The translations under genes and the position numbers were made by a program. The notes beneath the pieces are model-generated. The model was not told the DNA's origin, did not search any database, and worked only from the letters and a program-made list of their open reading frames with translations. A stretch of DNA of 64,000 bases, from NCBI RefSeq assembly GCF_024323335.1, contig NC_066581.1, forward strand, positions 34,490,699 through 34,554,698, read 5' to 3'. Source of the DNA: Lathyrus oleraceus. Its lineage: Eukaryota; Streptophyta; Magnoliopsida; Fabales; Fabaceae. Positions 1 through 9,356 of this stretch are shown one piece after another (position 1 is the stretch's first letter; every line of letters begins with the position of its first letter).

Positions 1-2023
1 CAACCGCAGGAGCTTTACTGACTGGTGCATTAATAGTCACGGGCGCTTGATTTGATGGCCTGACCTGATTCTCAGCCCTTCTGTTGCTTCGATAGGCGTT
101 ATCGTACTTCCAAAGCACAACATTACTATTCACAGCCCTTCTGACCGGAGCAACAATTGTTGTCGGAGTACTGGCAGAAACTGGTGCAGCAATGGTAACC
201 GGAGTACCACTCGTTGTAGGCGCCCGTCCTTCAGACGGTTTAAAGAATATCGTGACAGTAGACACTGCCCCACGATTTCTGTTGTCAGCCCTACCAAACT
301 GGACACAACCCTCATCAACCAATCCTTGGACGCCAGCCCTTAACAGTTCACAGCCGTTCTCAGCATCTACACAGCCCACACAATCTTCATCACAGCCCGG
401 ATGAATACCGCTACTCAACAGACGGCCCTTTACCACAAGCAGAGAGGTCTGAATCTCTTCAACCCGGACAACCAGATCTTCAACCTCACTATCAACACAG
501 TTTACCCGGTGAGCACCATGCGCCGGCATGGGATTGTTAACAACGTTAGGCACAGGAGAGAAATTGATCGCCTTGGAATCGATCAAATCCTGGACTTTGT
601 GCTGAAAAGCCCGACACTTCTCGATATGATGTCCTGGTGCCCCAGAATGGAAATCGCACCGGACGTTAGCATCGTACCCAGGCGGCAATACTGTCGGCGA
701 AGCCATAGTTCTCAACTCGACAAAACCTAATATGAGCAACTCGGGCAGTAGCTCAGCGTAGGTCATTGGCAAGGGATCAAAACGTCTATCAGGATGCAAC
801 CTCTGCCTCGGCTGATAAGGACGCCGTGGCTGTTGTTGTTGTTGTTGTTGTCTCGGTTGTTGAGGAAGTTGACGTTGTTGAGGTGCAGGAATGGTCACTG
901 CAGCAACCTGTCTATACTGATTCTGATTTCTATTCGGCCCTCGGCGGTGCTGGACAGCATTGGTTTCACTTTCTCTACGGCGAGGTGCCCCAGAGAAAGG
1001 TTTCTTGGATGAAGAGGCACCCACATCATTGATCTTCCCAGCCTTAATCAGACTCTCGGTTCTTTCACCACAGATTACCACATCAGAAAAGCTTCCGAAT
1101 GGGCAACTTCCCATTCGGTCCATGAACACTCCCTGAAGTGTGCCAATGAACATATCAGTCAACTCCCTTTCCAGTATAGGGGGTTGAACTCTCGCAGCAA
1201 GTTCACGCCACCTCTGGGCGTACTCTTTGAAGCTTTCATTATTTTTCTGGCACAGACTCTGCAGCTGAGTCCGGCTCGGTGCCATATCCATGTTGTGCTT
1301 GTATTGTCTGAGAAAAGCTTCTCCCAGATCCCTCCAACATCGGATAGAATCTCTTTTGAGCTCCATGTACCAATCCAAAGATGCCCCAGATAGGCTATCT
1401 TGGAAAAAGTACATCCACATCTTCTCGTCATCTGTATATGCCGAGATCTTCCGATAATACGCCTGCACATGAGTGCGAGGGCAAGAAGTACCGTTGTACT
1501 TGTCAAAGGTGGGCGCTTTGAATTTGTGGGGAATTCTCAGACCTTCAACCAGCCCCATGTTAGTGACATCGAACCCAAGAGAGTTCTGGCATTCCATCGC
1601 TCTTATTTTTTCAGCCAGGGCATCAACCTTACGATCCCTATCCTCCCTTCTGACAACATCACCATCCTCTTCACTCAGCATTGTGAACATGTCCTCTTGT
1701 CTGTCGACAATAGGAGCTGGATGACGCACCGGAACCTGGGTAGCTCTGACATTGACCTCTGCAGCAAGAGGCTGTCCATCCACTCTTATACCCCTGAGTT
1801 CATCTCTCGTAGCATAACCATAAACGGGAGCAGCAACAACATTAACGGTCTCATGAACAGGTGGACCGACCGGTGAACCACGGTTAGACGCCTGAATAAC
1901 CGTCTCTTGTCTCTGAACCAAAGCACGGAGCTCCTCCTGACCCTGAGCAACCCCTTGCATCATCGTCATAAATTGGGCCATGTTCGCCCTCATCTCAGCC
2001 AATTCGTTCTGGACCTGATCCAT
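1..2023 (-). CDS. Gag-pol polyprotein of element A, N-terminal part (runs off window)
   Basis: Retrotransposon Gag forms the cytoplasmic particle that packages element RNA. I translated this frame by hand from ATG at 2023-2021 and found no stop to the window edge (about 674 codons). An in-frame TGA lies two codons upstream of that ATG. A short N-terminal helix-like segment is followed by the gag core at about residues 165-330, with FKAPTFDKYNG, FFQDSLSGASLDWY, LGEAFLRQYKHNMDMAP and FKEYAQRWRELAARV. A glutamine-rich stretch lies near residue 395. A CCHC-like knuckle (CDFHSGAPGHHIEKC) lies near residue 455, at the position seen in element B gag. The protease is expected beyond the left edge. 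Because the frame is open at the edge, its 3' fate cannot be judged. Confidence 0.88.
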   Translation of the reverse strand, partial: MDQVQNELAEMRANMAQFMTMMQGVAQGQEELRALVQRQETVIQASNRGSPVGPPVHETVNVVAAPVYGYATRDELRGIRVDGQPLAAEVNVRATQVPVRHPAPIVDRQEDMFTMLSEEDGDVVRREDRDRKVDALAEKIRAMECQNSLGFDVTNMGLVEGLRIPHKFKAPTFDKYNGTSCPRTHVQAYYRKISAYTDDEKMWMYFFQDSLSGASLDWYMELKRDSIRCWRDLGEAFLRQYKHNMDMAPSRTQLQSLCQKNNESFKEYAQRWRELAARVQPPILERELTDMFIGTLQGVFMDRMGSCPFGSFSDVVICGERTESLIKAGKINDVGASSSKKPFSGAPRRRESETNAVQHRRGPNRNQNQYRQVAAVTIPAPQQRQLPQQPRQQQQQQQPRRPYQPRQRLHPDRRFDPLPMTYAELLPELLILGFVELRTMASPTVLPPGYDANVRCDFHSGAPGHHIEKCRAFQHKVQDLIDSKAINFSPVPNVVNNPMPAHGAHRVNCVDSEVEDLVVRVEEIQTSLLVVKGRLLSSGIHPGCDEDCVGCVDAENGCELLRAGVQGLVDEGCVQFGRADNRNRGAVSTVTIFFKPSEGRAPTTSGTPVTIAAPVSASTPTTIVAPVRRAVNSNVVLWKYDNAYRSNRRAENQVRPSNQAPVTINAPVSKAPAV

Positions 2024-2427
2024 GCTTCAGCGCTGATTAAGTCTGGTAGAATACCTGTGCGGTCTCTGATCAGCTATCCTGTCTGACACAGGAACCAAAG
2101 TGAGAAGTCGGCACAAGAACACTTGTTATGCAAATGTTATGAGTATGATGCTAGTGCATATGATGCAAATGATAATGATCATTTCTCAGGCATTCAAAGA
2201 GCCTGATCCCTCTTCAAAAGATGGCAACCTGCAACAACACGAAAGCAACAGGGAGATACAAAAACAGCATGCAACAGAGCAGTGAGTACAGAGTGAAACA
2301 ACAATCTCATCTATAAATGAGCAACTGGATCATACAACAAAGATCCAAATATCCAACAAAGTACAACAAAGAATCCCACCCAACAAGCCTAGGGGTGATT
2401 CTCAACATAACATCAGAAAAGTACAAG
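2024..2427 (-). other. ORF1-gag spacer of element A
   Basis: This is a non-coding stretch between ORF1 and gag. Its last 40 bases before the gag ATG encode an HRYSTRLNQ-like peptide that resembles the segment before the gag ATG in B (HRYYTRAN) and C (HQYNTRAN). A TGA separates it from the ATG here. No other feature is seen. Confidence 0.5.
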
Positions 2428-4068
2428 CTAAGACAAATGACTTCCAGGAATGAGCGTCTTCAAGTAGTGACACTGGTCTATCAACAGTTCACACTCTGAA
2501 CATTCTGGCAAGGGAGTGATCTTCTCCTTCAACTGTCTTCTGAGCTCGACAACTTCTGCCCCAAGCTGGGTCTCTGATGCAAGTCTCTGGTCGACTTCCT
2601 TCTTCAACTGGATATCTTTGTCTCTGAGTTGCTTCTCCAAGTCTCTGATCTTCTTTAGATAACTGACTTCAGCTCTCTGCAATCTCAAACACTCTCTGTG
2701 CTCTGCATCTAGCAAGGTCTCCATCTCTGCATAAGATCTCTTCTTGCTCCTTACTCCACCAATATCTGCACTATGGGCATCTCTGAGTTGATGAGTCAAA
2801 TTCAGCCTATCAGCTTTGGCTTGATACAACTCCATCTGGGCATCTTGCTCTTTCTCCTTCAGACGACGATTCTCCATCAGGGCTTGCTTGTACTGCTCAG
2901 CGGGCACAGTATCAGCAAGAATCAAAGGTGGTTGCACTTGCAACAGATTCATCCTATCATAGGGCAACAGCAAAGTTTCCACTCTCTTCTTCACCCAATC
3001 GGTGTAATCAGGCATAGCAATGGCGAACTTCTTCCCTAAGACAGATCCATCTCTAACACCAATAGACTTCCAAGCTTTCCCAATCTGCTCCAATCTAACA
3101 GGGTCGCTTCGCTTCTCAAAACACACACTCTCAACTATCTCAGCTTCAAGTGGCCTTCCACTCATCACGAACCCTAACTGGCAAAGAGAAAGAACTGGGT
3201 TGTAATTGATGCAACCCCTGGTCCCCACAAGTGGCACGTTCCGGAATTCTCCACAACTCATAATGACATCCCGCACATCCATCCGGTAAGACTGCCATCT
3301 GATATCAAATGAAGTAAGAGACATCACCCTCTGAGTCCACCTATAAGTGCTTTGAGCGTCAACAAACGGTCCGCTGACTGGCAGGAGAGACATAAACCAC
3401 CTGAGCAAGAGTGGTAGACAACATCTGATAGCTCCACCCTTACCATGCCTACTGTGGATAGCATAGTACGTGTCAGCTAACAGAGTAGGAACCAGATTCC
3501 CTCCCATGAAGATGCAAACTGCAGCATAGTCAACAAAGTTGGGCATACTCGGAAACAGGACGATCCCATAGATCATAACAGCAAGCTGGGCATAAAAAGC
3601 TTCCCAATTCCCCTTCTCTGCTTCTCCTCTAGCAACTTTCAGCAGAAACTTCAAAGGTAGGCCCATAACATCCCCACAGGTCTTCCAACTACCACTGATC
3701 TCTCTGATACTCAAATGCAAAGCCTTAGCAATAACCCCGAAGTCAACTTCCTTTGGTACGTCCAAGAAAGGAATCTGATGCTGAATAGGGACACACAACA
3801 GAATGGAGTACTCCTCGAGAGTAGGCGCCAACTGATAGTCCTGGAAAGTGAAGCATCTCAGCTCCGGGTCATAGAACTGTAGGAGAGTCTGCAACGGCAC
3901 CGGGTCGACTACCATCTTCAACAGAGTCAACAGATCCCCATACTGGTCACTGAACCCCTTCTGATGATCCCTGGTCACAAGGCTACTCAACTCAATCAGA
4001 GACGTCAGAGGCTCACGGTGGAAAATGTAGGAACAAGTCTTCCGCTTCGGCTCTGGGACTGTTACCAT
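2428..4068 (-). CDS. ORF1 protein of Ogre-type element A
   Basis: This is the extra ORF located between the leader and gag. Its function is not established. I chose the ATG at 4068-4066 (about 546 codons), since the further upstream ATG at 4209 would only add a poly-lysine tail read from a T-rich tract. The N-terminal two thirds match ORF1 of B and C: LLQFYDPELRCFTF, PTLEEYSILLCVPI, YGIVLFPSMPNFVD, VPTLLADTYYAIHSRHGKGG and MSCGEFRNVPLVGT. This domain resembles the plant mobile-domain/DUF7745-type proteins of legume genomes; the name is from memory. The last 150 residues are rich in charged heptads (ENRRLKEKEQDAQMELYQ, LRDKDIQLKKEVDQRL) and should form a coiled coil. The frame is uninterrupted, whereas the B and C copies are broken. 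Confidence 0.85.
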   Translation of the reverse strand: MVTVPEPKRKTCSYIFHREPLTSLIELSSLVTRDHQKGFSDQYGDLLTLLKMVVDPVPLQTLLQFYDPELRCFTFQDYQLAPTLEEYSILLCVPIQHQIPFLDVPKEVDFGVIAKALHLSIREISGSWKTCGDVMGLPLKFLLKVARGEAEKGNWEAFYAQLAVMIYGIVLFPSMPNFVDYAAVCIFMGGNLVPTLLADTYYAIHSRHGKGGAIRCCLPLLLRWFMSLLPVSGPFVDAQSTYRWTQRVMSLTSFDIRWQSYRMDVRDVIMSCGEFRNVPLVGTRGCINYNPVLSLCQLGFVMSGRPLEAEIVESVCFEKRSDPVRLEQIGKAWKSIGVRDGSVLGKKFAIAMPDYTDWVKKRVETLLLPYDRMNLLQVQPPLILADTVPAEQYKQALMENRRLKEKEQDAQMELYQAKADRLNLTHQLRDAHSADIGGVRSKKRSYAEMETLLDAEHRECLRLQRAEVSYLKKIRDLEKQLRDKDIQLKKEVDQRLASETQLGAEVVELRRQLKEKITPLPECSECELLIDQCHYLKTLIPGSHLS

Positions 4069-4878
4069 CTCTATCAGTGAACAAGCTCTAGAATGTACCT
4101 GAGAAATGATATGCATGCAGGGATTAGTTTTTTCTTTTTTCTTTTTCTTTTTTTTTTCAATTTTTTTTTCATTGCATTTCTTTTGAAAAATAAATATGCT
4201 ATGATGCACATGATGCAGACACGACTGGCAAGCTGTGCATCTCTGAACACAGGATCGAAGCTTCGACTCGAACTCTGATCACAATCATCTGAAACCCAAA
4301 GTCAACTGATCAACTGTCATCTGAACCCAATCTGAGAAACTGAGTCACCAACAAAACCCTGAGTCACCCTCTGGTCACCATCAGTCACCAACAGTCACCA
4401 TCTGTACCTGTTAAAGTGATCATTCCCTCCCCACTCACGGGTGTCATCTAGGCCAGGGTAAGGTCGAGAGAAACGCAGGATAAACAACCCTTTCAAGAAT
4501 ATCATCCTGTGCACACCAGATGTATGCACCGATAATACCCTATCAGAGTCTGAACTGCTCGTGATATCAATGTTCCGCTAAGTGTCGTACACCACCCGCT
4601 TCCCATGAATCACTCTATTCCTAGGTTTCCTAGATTTCACTCATAGCTAGGGTATTGGGCCTTTTACCTTGAGTAACTCCCACCCCAAACAGAGAAACAC
4701 AGCACAACCAGCAGATGAATATGAATGAATGCAAACATTAATGCACACAATAAATGCAAACGATAAATGAAATGAATGCAATAAATAACAGCACAAAGCA
4801 ACCAAAGCCCTAACCTAGAGAGCGCTAGGAGAGACTCGCTTAGGGAAGATGGACCAGCAAGAGGTCAACTTCTTTAAA
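4069..4878 (-). other. 5' leader of element A between PBS and ORF1
   Basis: This is a long untranslated leader, as in other Ogre-type elements. It holds a T/A-rich homopolymer stretch (4128-4175) and a cluster of AGTCACCA repeats at about 4343-4403. I see no ORF worth calling. Confidence 0.6.
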
Positions 4879-4896
4879 TCCCCAGCAGAGTCGCCA
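4879..4896 (-). other. Primer-binding site of element A
   Basis: On the minus strand this reads TGGCGACTCTGCTGGGGA, two bases inside the LTR end. The same 18 bases follow the LTRs of B and C. It is complementary to a tRNA 3' end ending in CCA; Ogre elements are reported to use tRNA-Arg. Confidence 0.85.
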
Positions 4897-4898
4897 GC

Positions 4899-5933
4899 TG
4901 TCGCATTACGCGAAAAACCGGCGGGAAACAAGAACAACAGAGCCGCCACCGTGCGTTATTTATCCCAAAAGAGGGAAAGGAAACGCTCAGAGTAAACCTG
5001 GGAAAAGCATGGTCTCGCGACCAAAGAGAATGGGATCGGGAGTCGGTTACGCAAGGGGAAGGTATTAGCACCCCTCACGTCTGTCGTACTCGATGGGATC
5101 CACGCACAATAGGAAGGGAAATGGTTGCTAAAACACTGCTCATAAACACACACACACTGGCTGAAAGAGACACAGGAAAACAAACAAGACTGACTCGCAT
5201 GATATCGCATCCTAGGCCTACTTAGTCTATCAAGCATAGACATCAAAGTCGAAGTAGTTCGGACCGGGGAAACAACACATGCTCGCTAGGATGTCGCATC
5301 CTATGCATACGTATCTCCTTTGGACGAAGCAGAATCAGAGCATTCGTAGCTCGGCTAACACGCACACAAACAAACACAGGCAAAGGCAAACGTGGAGCCT
5401 GAATGCTAATCACTGGACTTACATCAGCATCCGAACCAAAACACACAGAAGAAGGCAAACGTGGAGCCCGAATGCCAATCACTGGACTTACATCAGCATC
5501 CGAACCAAAACACACACAAGAAGGCAAACGTGGAGCCCGAATGCCAATCACTGGCTTACATCAGCATCCGAACCAACAAACCCACATTAGAACCCGAATG
5601 CCACTCGATGGACTTACATCAGCTTCCACGTACACAACAAGACAAAACAAAGACACAGGCGCCCAAAGAGATCTGCTCATCTCCTGCCTACGTACCTCAT
5701 CTGGTATGAGGATCAGGGCGACATAGTTCCCCTACGAAGGGACACAAGGCTAGCCTAACCAGATAATAGAGGGAGATACAACTAGGGAGACTACGACTCA
5801 AGCCTAGATGTTATCATGCAAAATCATCCCTAAGTCAAGGTTTCTAGCTAACTTGCACAGGAAGCAAGCCTATCCTAAAGCACAAGCAATAGCAAACAAA
5901 GCATTCACAAGTAGCACACACTATATACACACA
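4899..5933 (-). repeat. 5' LTR of element A (probably truncated)
   Basis: The plus-strand edge begins TGTCGCATTACG, so on the element strand the LTR ends in ACA immediately before the PBS. The segment up to about 5070 is homologous to the start of the E LTR at 61808 (shared TGCGTTATTTATCCCAAA and GGGAAAGGAAACGCTC). The far edge at 5933 ends in CA, but no TATA box is found at a plausible place. One kilobase is also short for this lineage, so I think the U3 side is missing. It contains a 69-bp tandem repeat. Confidence 0.7.
5385..5630. repeat. 69-bp tandem repeat in the A LTR
   Basis: Units begin at 5385, 5454 and 5523 with GGCAAACGTGGAGCC and contain CACTGGACTTACATCAGC. A fourth degenerate unit follows near 5586. 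The 69-bp period is a multiple of three, so repeat-derived ORFs appear on both strands; I do not consider them genes. Confidence 0.9.
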
Positions 5934-7957
5934 AGTGGATGTGATTTCTCCAGTGTTCAGGATCCCTGAGCCTGTTGTCATTCGTTATGATGGTAGCAAG
6001 CAAAAGGTTTCTCCTACCCTGATTATCAAACCTGCAGGCCCTGTGCCTTATTCATCTGATAAAGCTATTCCATTCCGCTATAATGCCATTGCCATGAAAG
6101 ATGGGAAAGAAGTGCCCTTGCCTTCTCCATCTGTTGTGAATATAGCTGATGTGAGCGGATTGACCCGTAGCGGTTGTGTATTTTCAGTACCTCCGAAGCC
6201 TCAGGCTAGAGCTGACTGTGTTGAGCCCCCGGTTGGGAATGCTGTTAATTCTCCGAACCCGACACCTGTTGCTAAACCCTCCTCTGTACAAAAGACTCCT
6301 ACTTCTTCTGTTGGCCCTAGTGGCACTGTGAATGAAGACTATGATGAGATGTTGAGGCTCATCAAGAAGAGTGAGTACAACGTTGTAGACCAGCTTCTAC
6401 AAACGCCGTCCAAAATCTCCGTATTATCTTTGCTTCTGAATTCAGAACCCCATAGGGAGGCTCTACAGAAGGTTTTGGACTTGGCTTATGTTGATCATGA
6501 TGTCACTATTGAACAGTTTGACAGGATTGTTGCAAACATCACTGCTTGCAACACTTTGAGTTTCTGTGACGCTGATCTCCCTGAGGAGGGAAAAGACCAC
6601 AACATGGCTTTACATATATCCATGAATTGCAAGAACGACGCCATGTCCAACGTGATGGTGGACATTGGGTCATCTTTGAATGTATTGCCGAAATCCACTC
6701 TCTCTAGATTGTCATATCAAGGGCCTCCCATGAGGCAGAGTGGAGTTGTTGTGAAAGCTTTTGATGGGTCGCGTAAGACTGTGATTGGGGAAGTTGATCT
6801 CCCAATCAAGATTGGGCCAAGTGATTTCCAAGTTACCTTTCAGGTTATGGATATCCACCCATCTTATAGCTGTCTCCTTGGCAGACCATGGATTCACGAG
6901 GCTGGCACCGTGACATCCACCCTACACCAGAAGCTGAGATTCGTTAAGAACAAGAAACTGGTTGTGGTAGGGGGAGAAAAGGCTCTCCTGGTTAGCCACT
7001 TGTCTTCTTTCTCATACATTGATGCTGAGGATGAAGTTGGAACGCCTTTCCAAGCTTTGTCTATTGCTGAGCCTATTGAGAAGAGAACTCCTTCATTTGC
7101 TTCCTATCGTGATGCGAAACTGGCCATTGAATGTGGTACAGTTGCTGGTCTAGGAAAAATGATTGAGCTTGAAGACAATAAGTCCTGGGCTGGCATTGGT
7201 TATTCTTCTGGGGTCTTCAACGACAAAGGGCTATTCAAGAGTGGAGGTTTCATCCACGCCGATCAGAGCGAGGAAGCTGCTGCTATTCTGGAAGAGGATG
7301 CAGAGGATACTAACAATTTTGTCATCCCTGGCGGGATCTGCCACAATTGGGTCGCTGTGGATGTTCCTACGGTCATTCATAAGTCAGCGTAATATGTTTG
7401 CTTTGTTTAAAAACCCTTCTCCCATGCCAAAAGGAGAAGTGATGACATTGTTGGCATCATATATACAATGATGTTTCATTCAATAAATTCATGTTAAACA
7501 TTTGTTTTTCCAATCGTTTTCACTTTTTGCTTTTGCATGAAATTGGTGATCACAAAAAACCCTAAAAACAAGAATAAAAGCAATCTTTTCATCTGCATAA
7601 TGATTTGTTTGTTTAAATTCTAAAGTTTTTCATTATCCAAAATGATTATGCAGGTTGATTCTAAAACCCATTGAACATAATGATCCAACGCCATCTCCCA
7701 ATTTTGAATTCCCTGTATTCGAGGCAGAGGAAAATGATGTTGAAGAGATTCTTGATGAGATTACCCGTCTGCTTGAGTACGAAGAGAAGATCATTCAGCC
7801 GCATCTTGAGAATCTGGAAACAATCAACTTGGGGTTTGAAGATTGTGTTCGATTAGTGAAGATTGGAGCACTCCTTGAAGAGCTAGAGGTTCATTTTGGA
7901 GCAAATTCCCCAAGTGGCAAAGGTCCAAGTTCATCAGAATATTTTCAGGTCATCTAA
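5934..7957 (+). pseudogene. B1 protease remnant with intron and truncated RT exon
   Basis: The first part (to 7392) is the C-terminal part of gag-protease and matches B2 almost residue for residue. It includes the aspartic protease domain (SMNCKNDAMSNVMVDIGSS, then DIHPSYSCLLGRPWIHEAG). The active-site triplet is DIG here (codon ATT at 6664-6666) instead of DTG, so the enzyme should be dead. It also has nine extra bases compared with B2, inside a GAGGAT direct repeat. The segment 7654-7957 is the start of the downstream exon; its real homology to the pol of D stops at about 7881, and the rest reads into LTR sequence. The 5' side is cut at the junction with element A. Confidence 0.88.
7389..7653 (+). 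other. Ogre-type intron between protease and RT, copy B1
   Basis: The donor GTAATATG follows codon fragment GC (end of AAG TCA GC). The acceptor is TTATGCAG before GTTGATTC. Removal of 265 bp gives S-A-L-I-L-K-P-I-E-H-N-D in one frame. Ogre transcripts are known to be partially spliced at this position. The same intron is seen in B2 and D. Confidence 0.85.
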
Positions 7958-8687
7958 GGATCAATGCAAGTCAACTGAAAGTCAACTGAAGGCTTTGAGT
8001 GTGGGAATTGAGTTTCTTCATCCCATTCATGTTGAAACAGGGCTTACTCATCATGTCAAACATCTACATTGAAGAATTTGAAGCCAGTACAAAAGTTTCC
8101 AAAAATGGAAAGTGACCTATAATTTCAAGTTTCCAAAAATGGAAAGTTTTTGGACCAAATTCAATTCAACTTTACAACATCAAAGATGCATCAAATGAAT
8201 TTTTGTCCAACATGAAAGTTGAAGATCTCTCTCTCCCATTTCCAAAAAGTCCAAGATCATGAGCATCTGATGAATGGTTGAGGAGATATGATCCAATCAT
8301 TGCCAAGTGTGCATGGAACTTCAAAAGGCCATAACTTTTGACTCATAACTCCAAATCTAGTGCTCCTTTTTGCATAATGTTTCTCATGACATGAATTTTC
8401 CAAATCATTTATCACATTGCATGAAATCTCATCACATGACCATTTGTTCTTTCATGCCCATTTTGGAGGGAAAATGATAAATTTAAAATTGGTGCATTGT
8501 ATTAACAAAATACCATTGCCAACATGTGCATGAGGTGATTTTAAGTGAATTTGAGCTCCCATTTGGTACTGTTCACGTTTGAATTTGCCATGCACCACAC
8601 AAATTTTCATTTTTGGTCACACACCCCATTTCCACTAATCTCAATTAAACCATGCTTAATTTTAATTAGGATGTGATTAAGACTGAG

Positions 8688-8695
8688 TATATATA
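8688..8695 (+). promoter_or_regulatory. TATA box of the middle B LTR
   Basis: TATATATA lies in a context that changes downstream to C/T-rich sequence, as expected at a U3/R boundary. It is repeated at 20138-20145. Confidence 0.5.
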
Positions 8696-9329
8696 CCAAA
8701 TCCTAACAGAATTTTTGAATCCTCACCATTTCTAGATCTAAATTCTTCTTCCCTCCAAAATTTTCTCTCAATCCAAATTCAAATTTTCTTCACATAAGCT
8801 AATGATTTTCTTGTATATTCTTGTTCTCTGATCCTCATTTAGTGCAGATCAAGCTTTGTTTTGAAGGATTCGAGTGGAAATCAAGCATATCAAGCTCATG
8901 AAGGTGAAGATGGAAACTGTTGTTTGAGTCAAATCTAAGCCTCTTCAAGCCTCAATTATTGCATAAAGCTTTAAGACATCATCTCAGGAGTAGATCTGCA
9001 GCTTGCAAGGCCTTGAATGCATAGATTTCAGCAACTGCTCTTCAAGAGGTAGGTTTTTCGATCCTCTTAATTGCTGATTTTATGTGCATGATCTTGTAGT
9101 TCTTCTCTTGCTGATTAATCTGATCTAAATTTCATGTGATTTGGATGAATATTGACCGAGTTATGTGGATTTAAAGTTTTGTATCCAATAATGTTTTTGA
9201 TCGATTCTCAAGATTCATGATGAATTAGCTTTAGATATTGCTTGATCTGTAATGTATGTAGCAAGAGCTTTCATTTGGTATAGATATTGCATGATTCTGG
9301 ATTTTTTTTTGCATGAAGTTACTGTTCCT

Positions 9330-9356
9330 CCACCGTCTTCATGAAGAAGACGGTGG
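9330..9356 (+). other. Hairpin in the transcribed part of the B LTR
   Basis: CCACCGTCTTC, a five-base loop and GAAGACGGTGG form a perfect 11-bp stem about 640 bases after the TATA box. It is followed by a second, looser inverted pair (9415-9431 with 9501-9517, 15 of 17 matching). A related stem occurs in the D LTR. Confidence 0.7.

Larger units (their letters stand above)
1..5933 (-). mobile_element. Element A: Ogre-type Ty3/gypsy retrotransposon, 5' half
   Basis: Reading the minus strand, the order is LTR (5933-4899), primer-binding site, leader, ORF1 and gag, which continues off the left edge. An extra ORF before gag together with this PBS is characteristic of the Ogre/Tat lineage in legumes. 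Both coding frames are open, unlike those of the other Ogre-type elements here, so A looks the least decayed. The right end abuts the protease remnant of element B at about 5933. A is either inserted in B or joined to it by a deletion. Confidence 0.88.

Noticed and set aside
130..1876. Plus-strand and other minus-frame ORFs of 60-158 codons over A gag
   Set aside because: They are shadows of the open gag frame on the minus strand, which matches B2 and C gag by motif and order.
4069..4209. Upstream ATG extending A ORF1 by 47 residues
   Set aside because: The extension is a poly-lysine run from a T-rich tract and has no counterpart in B2 or C ORF1.
5243..5726. Overlapping ORFs of 80-107 codons on both strands
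   Set aside because: They are read from the 69-bp tandem repeat of the A LTR; the period is a multiple of three, which keeps frames open by chance.
9040..9060. Splice donor-like AAGAG-GTAGGT in the B LTR and CATTGAAG-GTATTT at about 42780 in the C LTR
   Set aside because: They could mark leader introns, but no matching acceptor and frame logic can be shown by eye, so they are not annotated.
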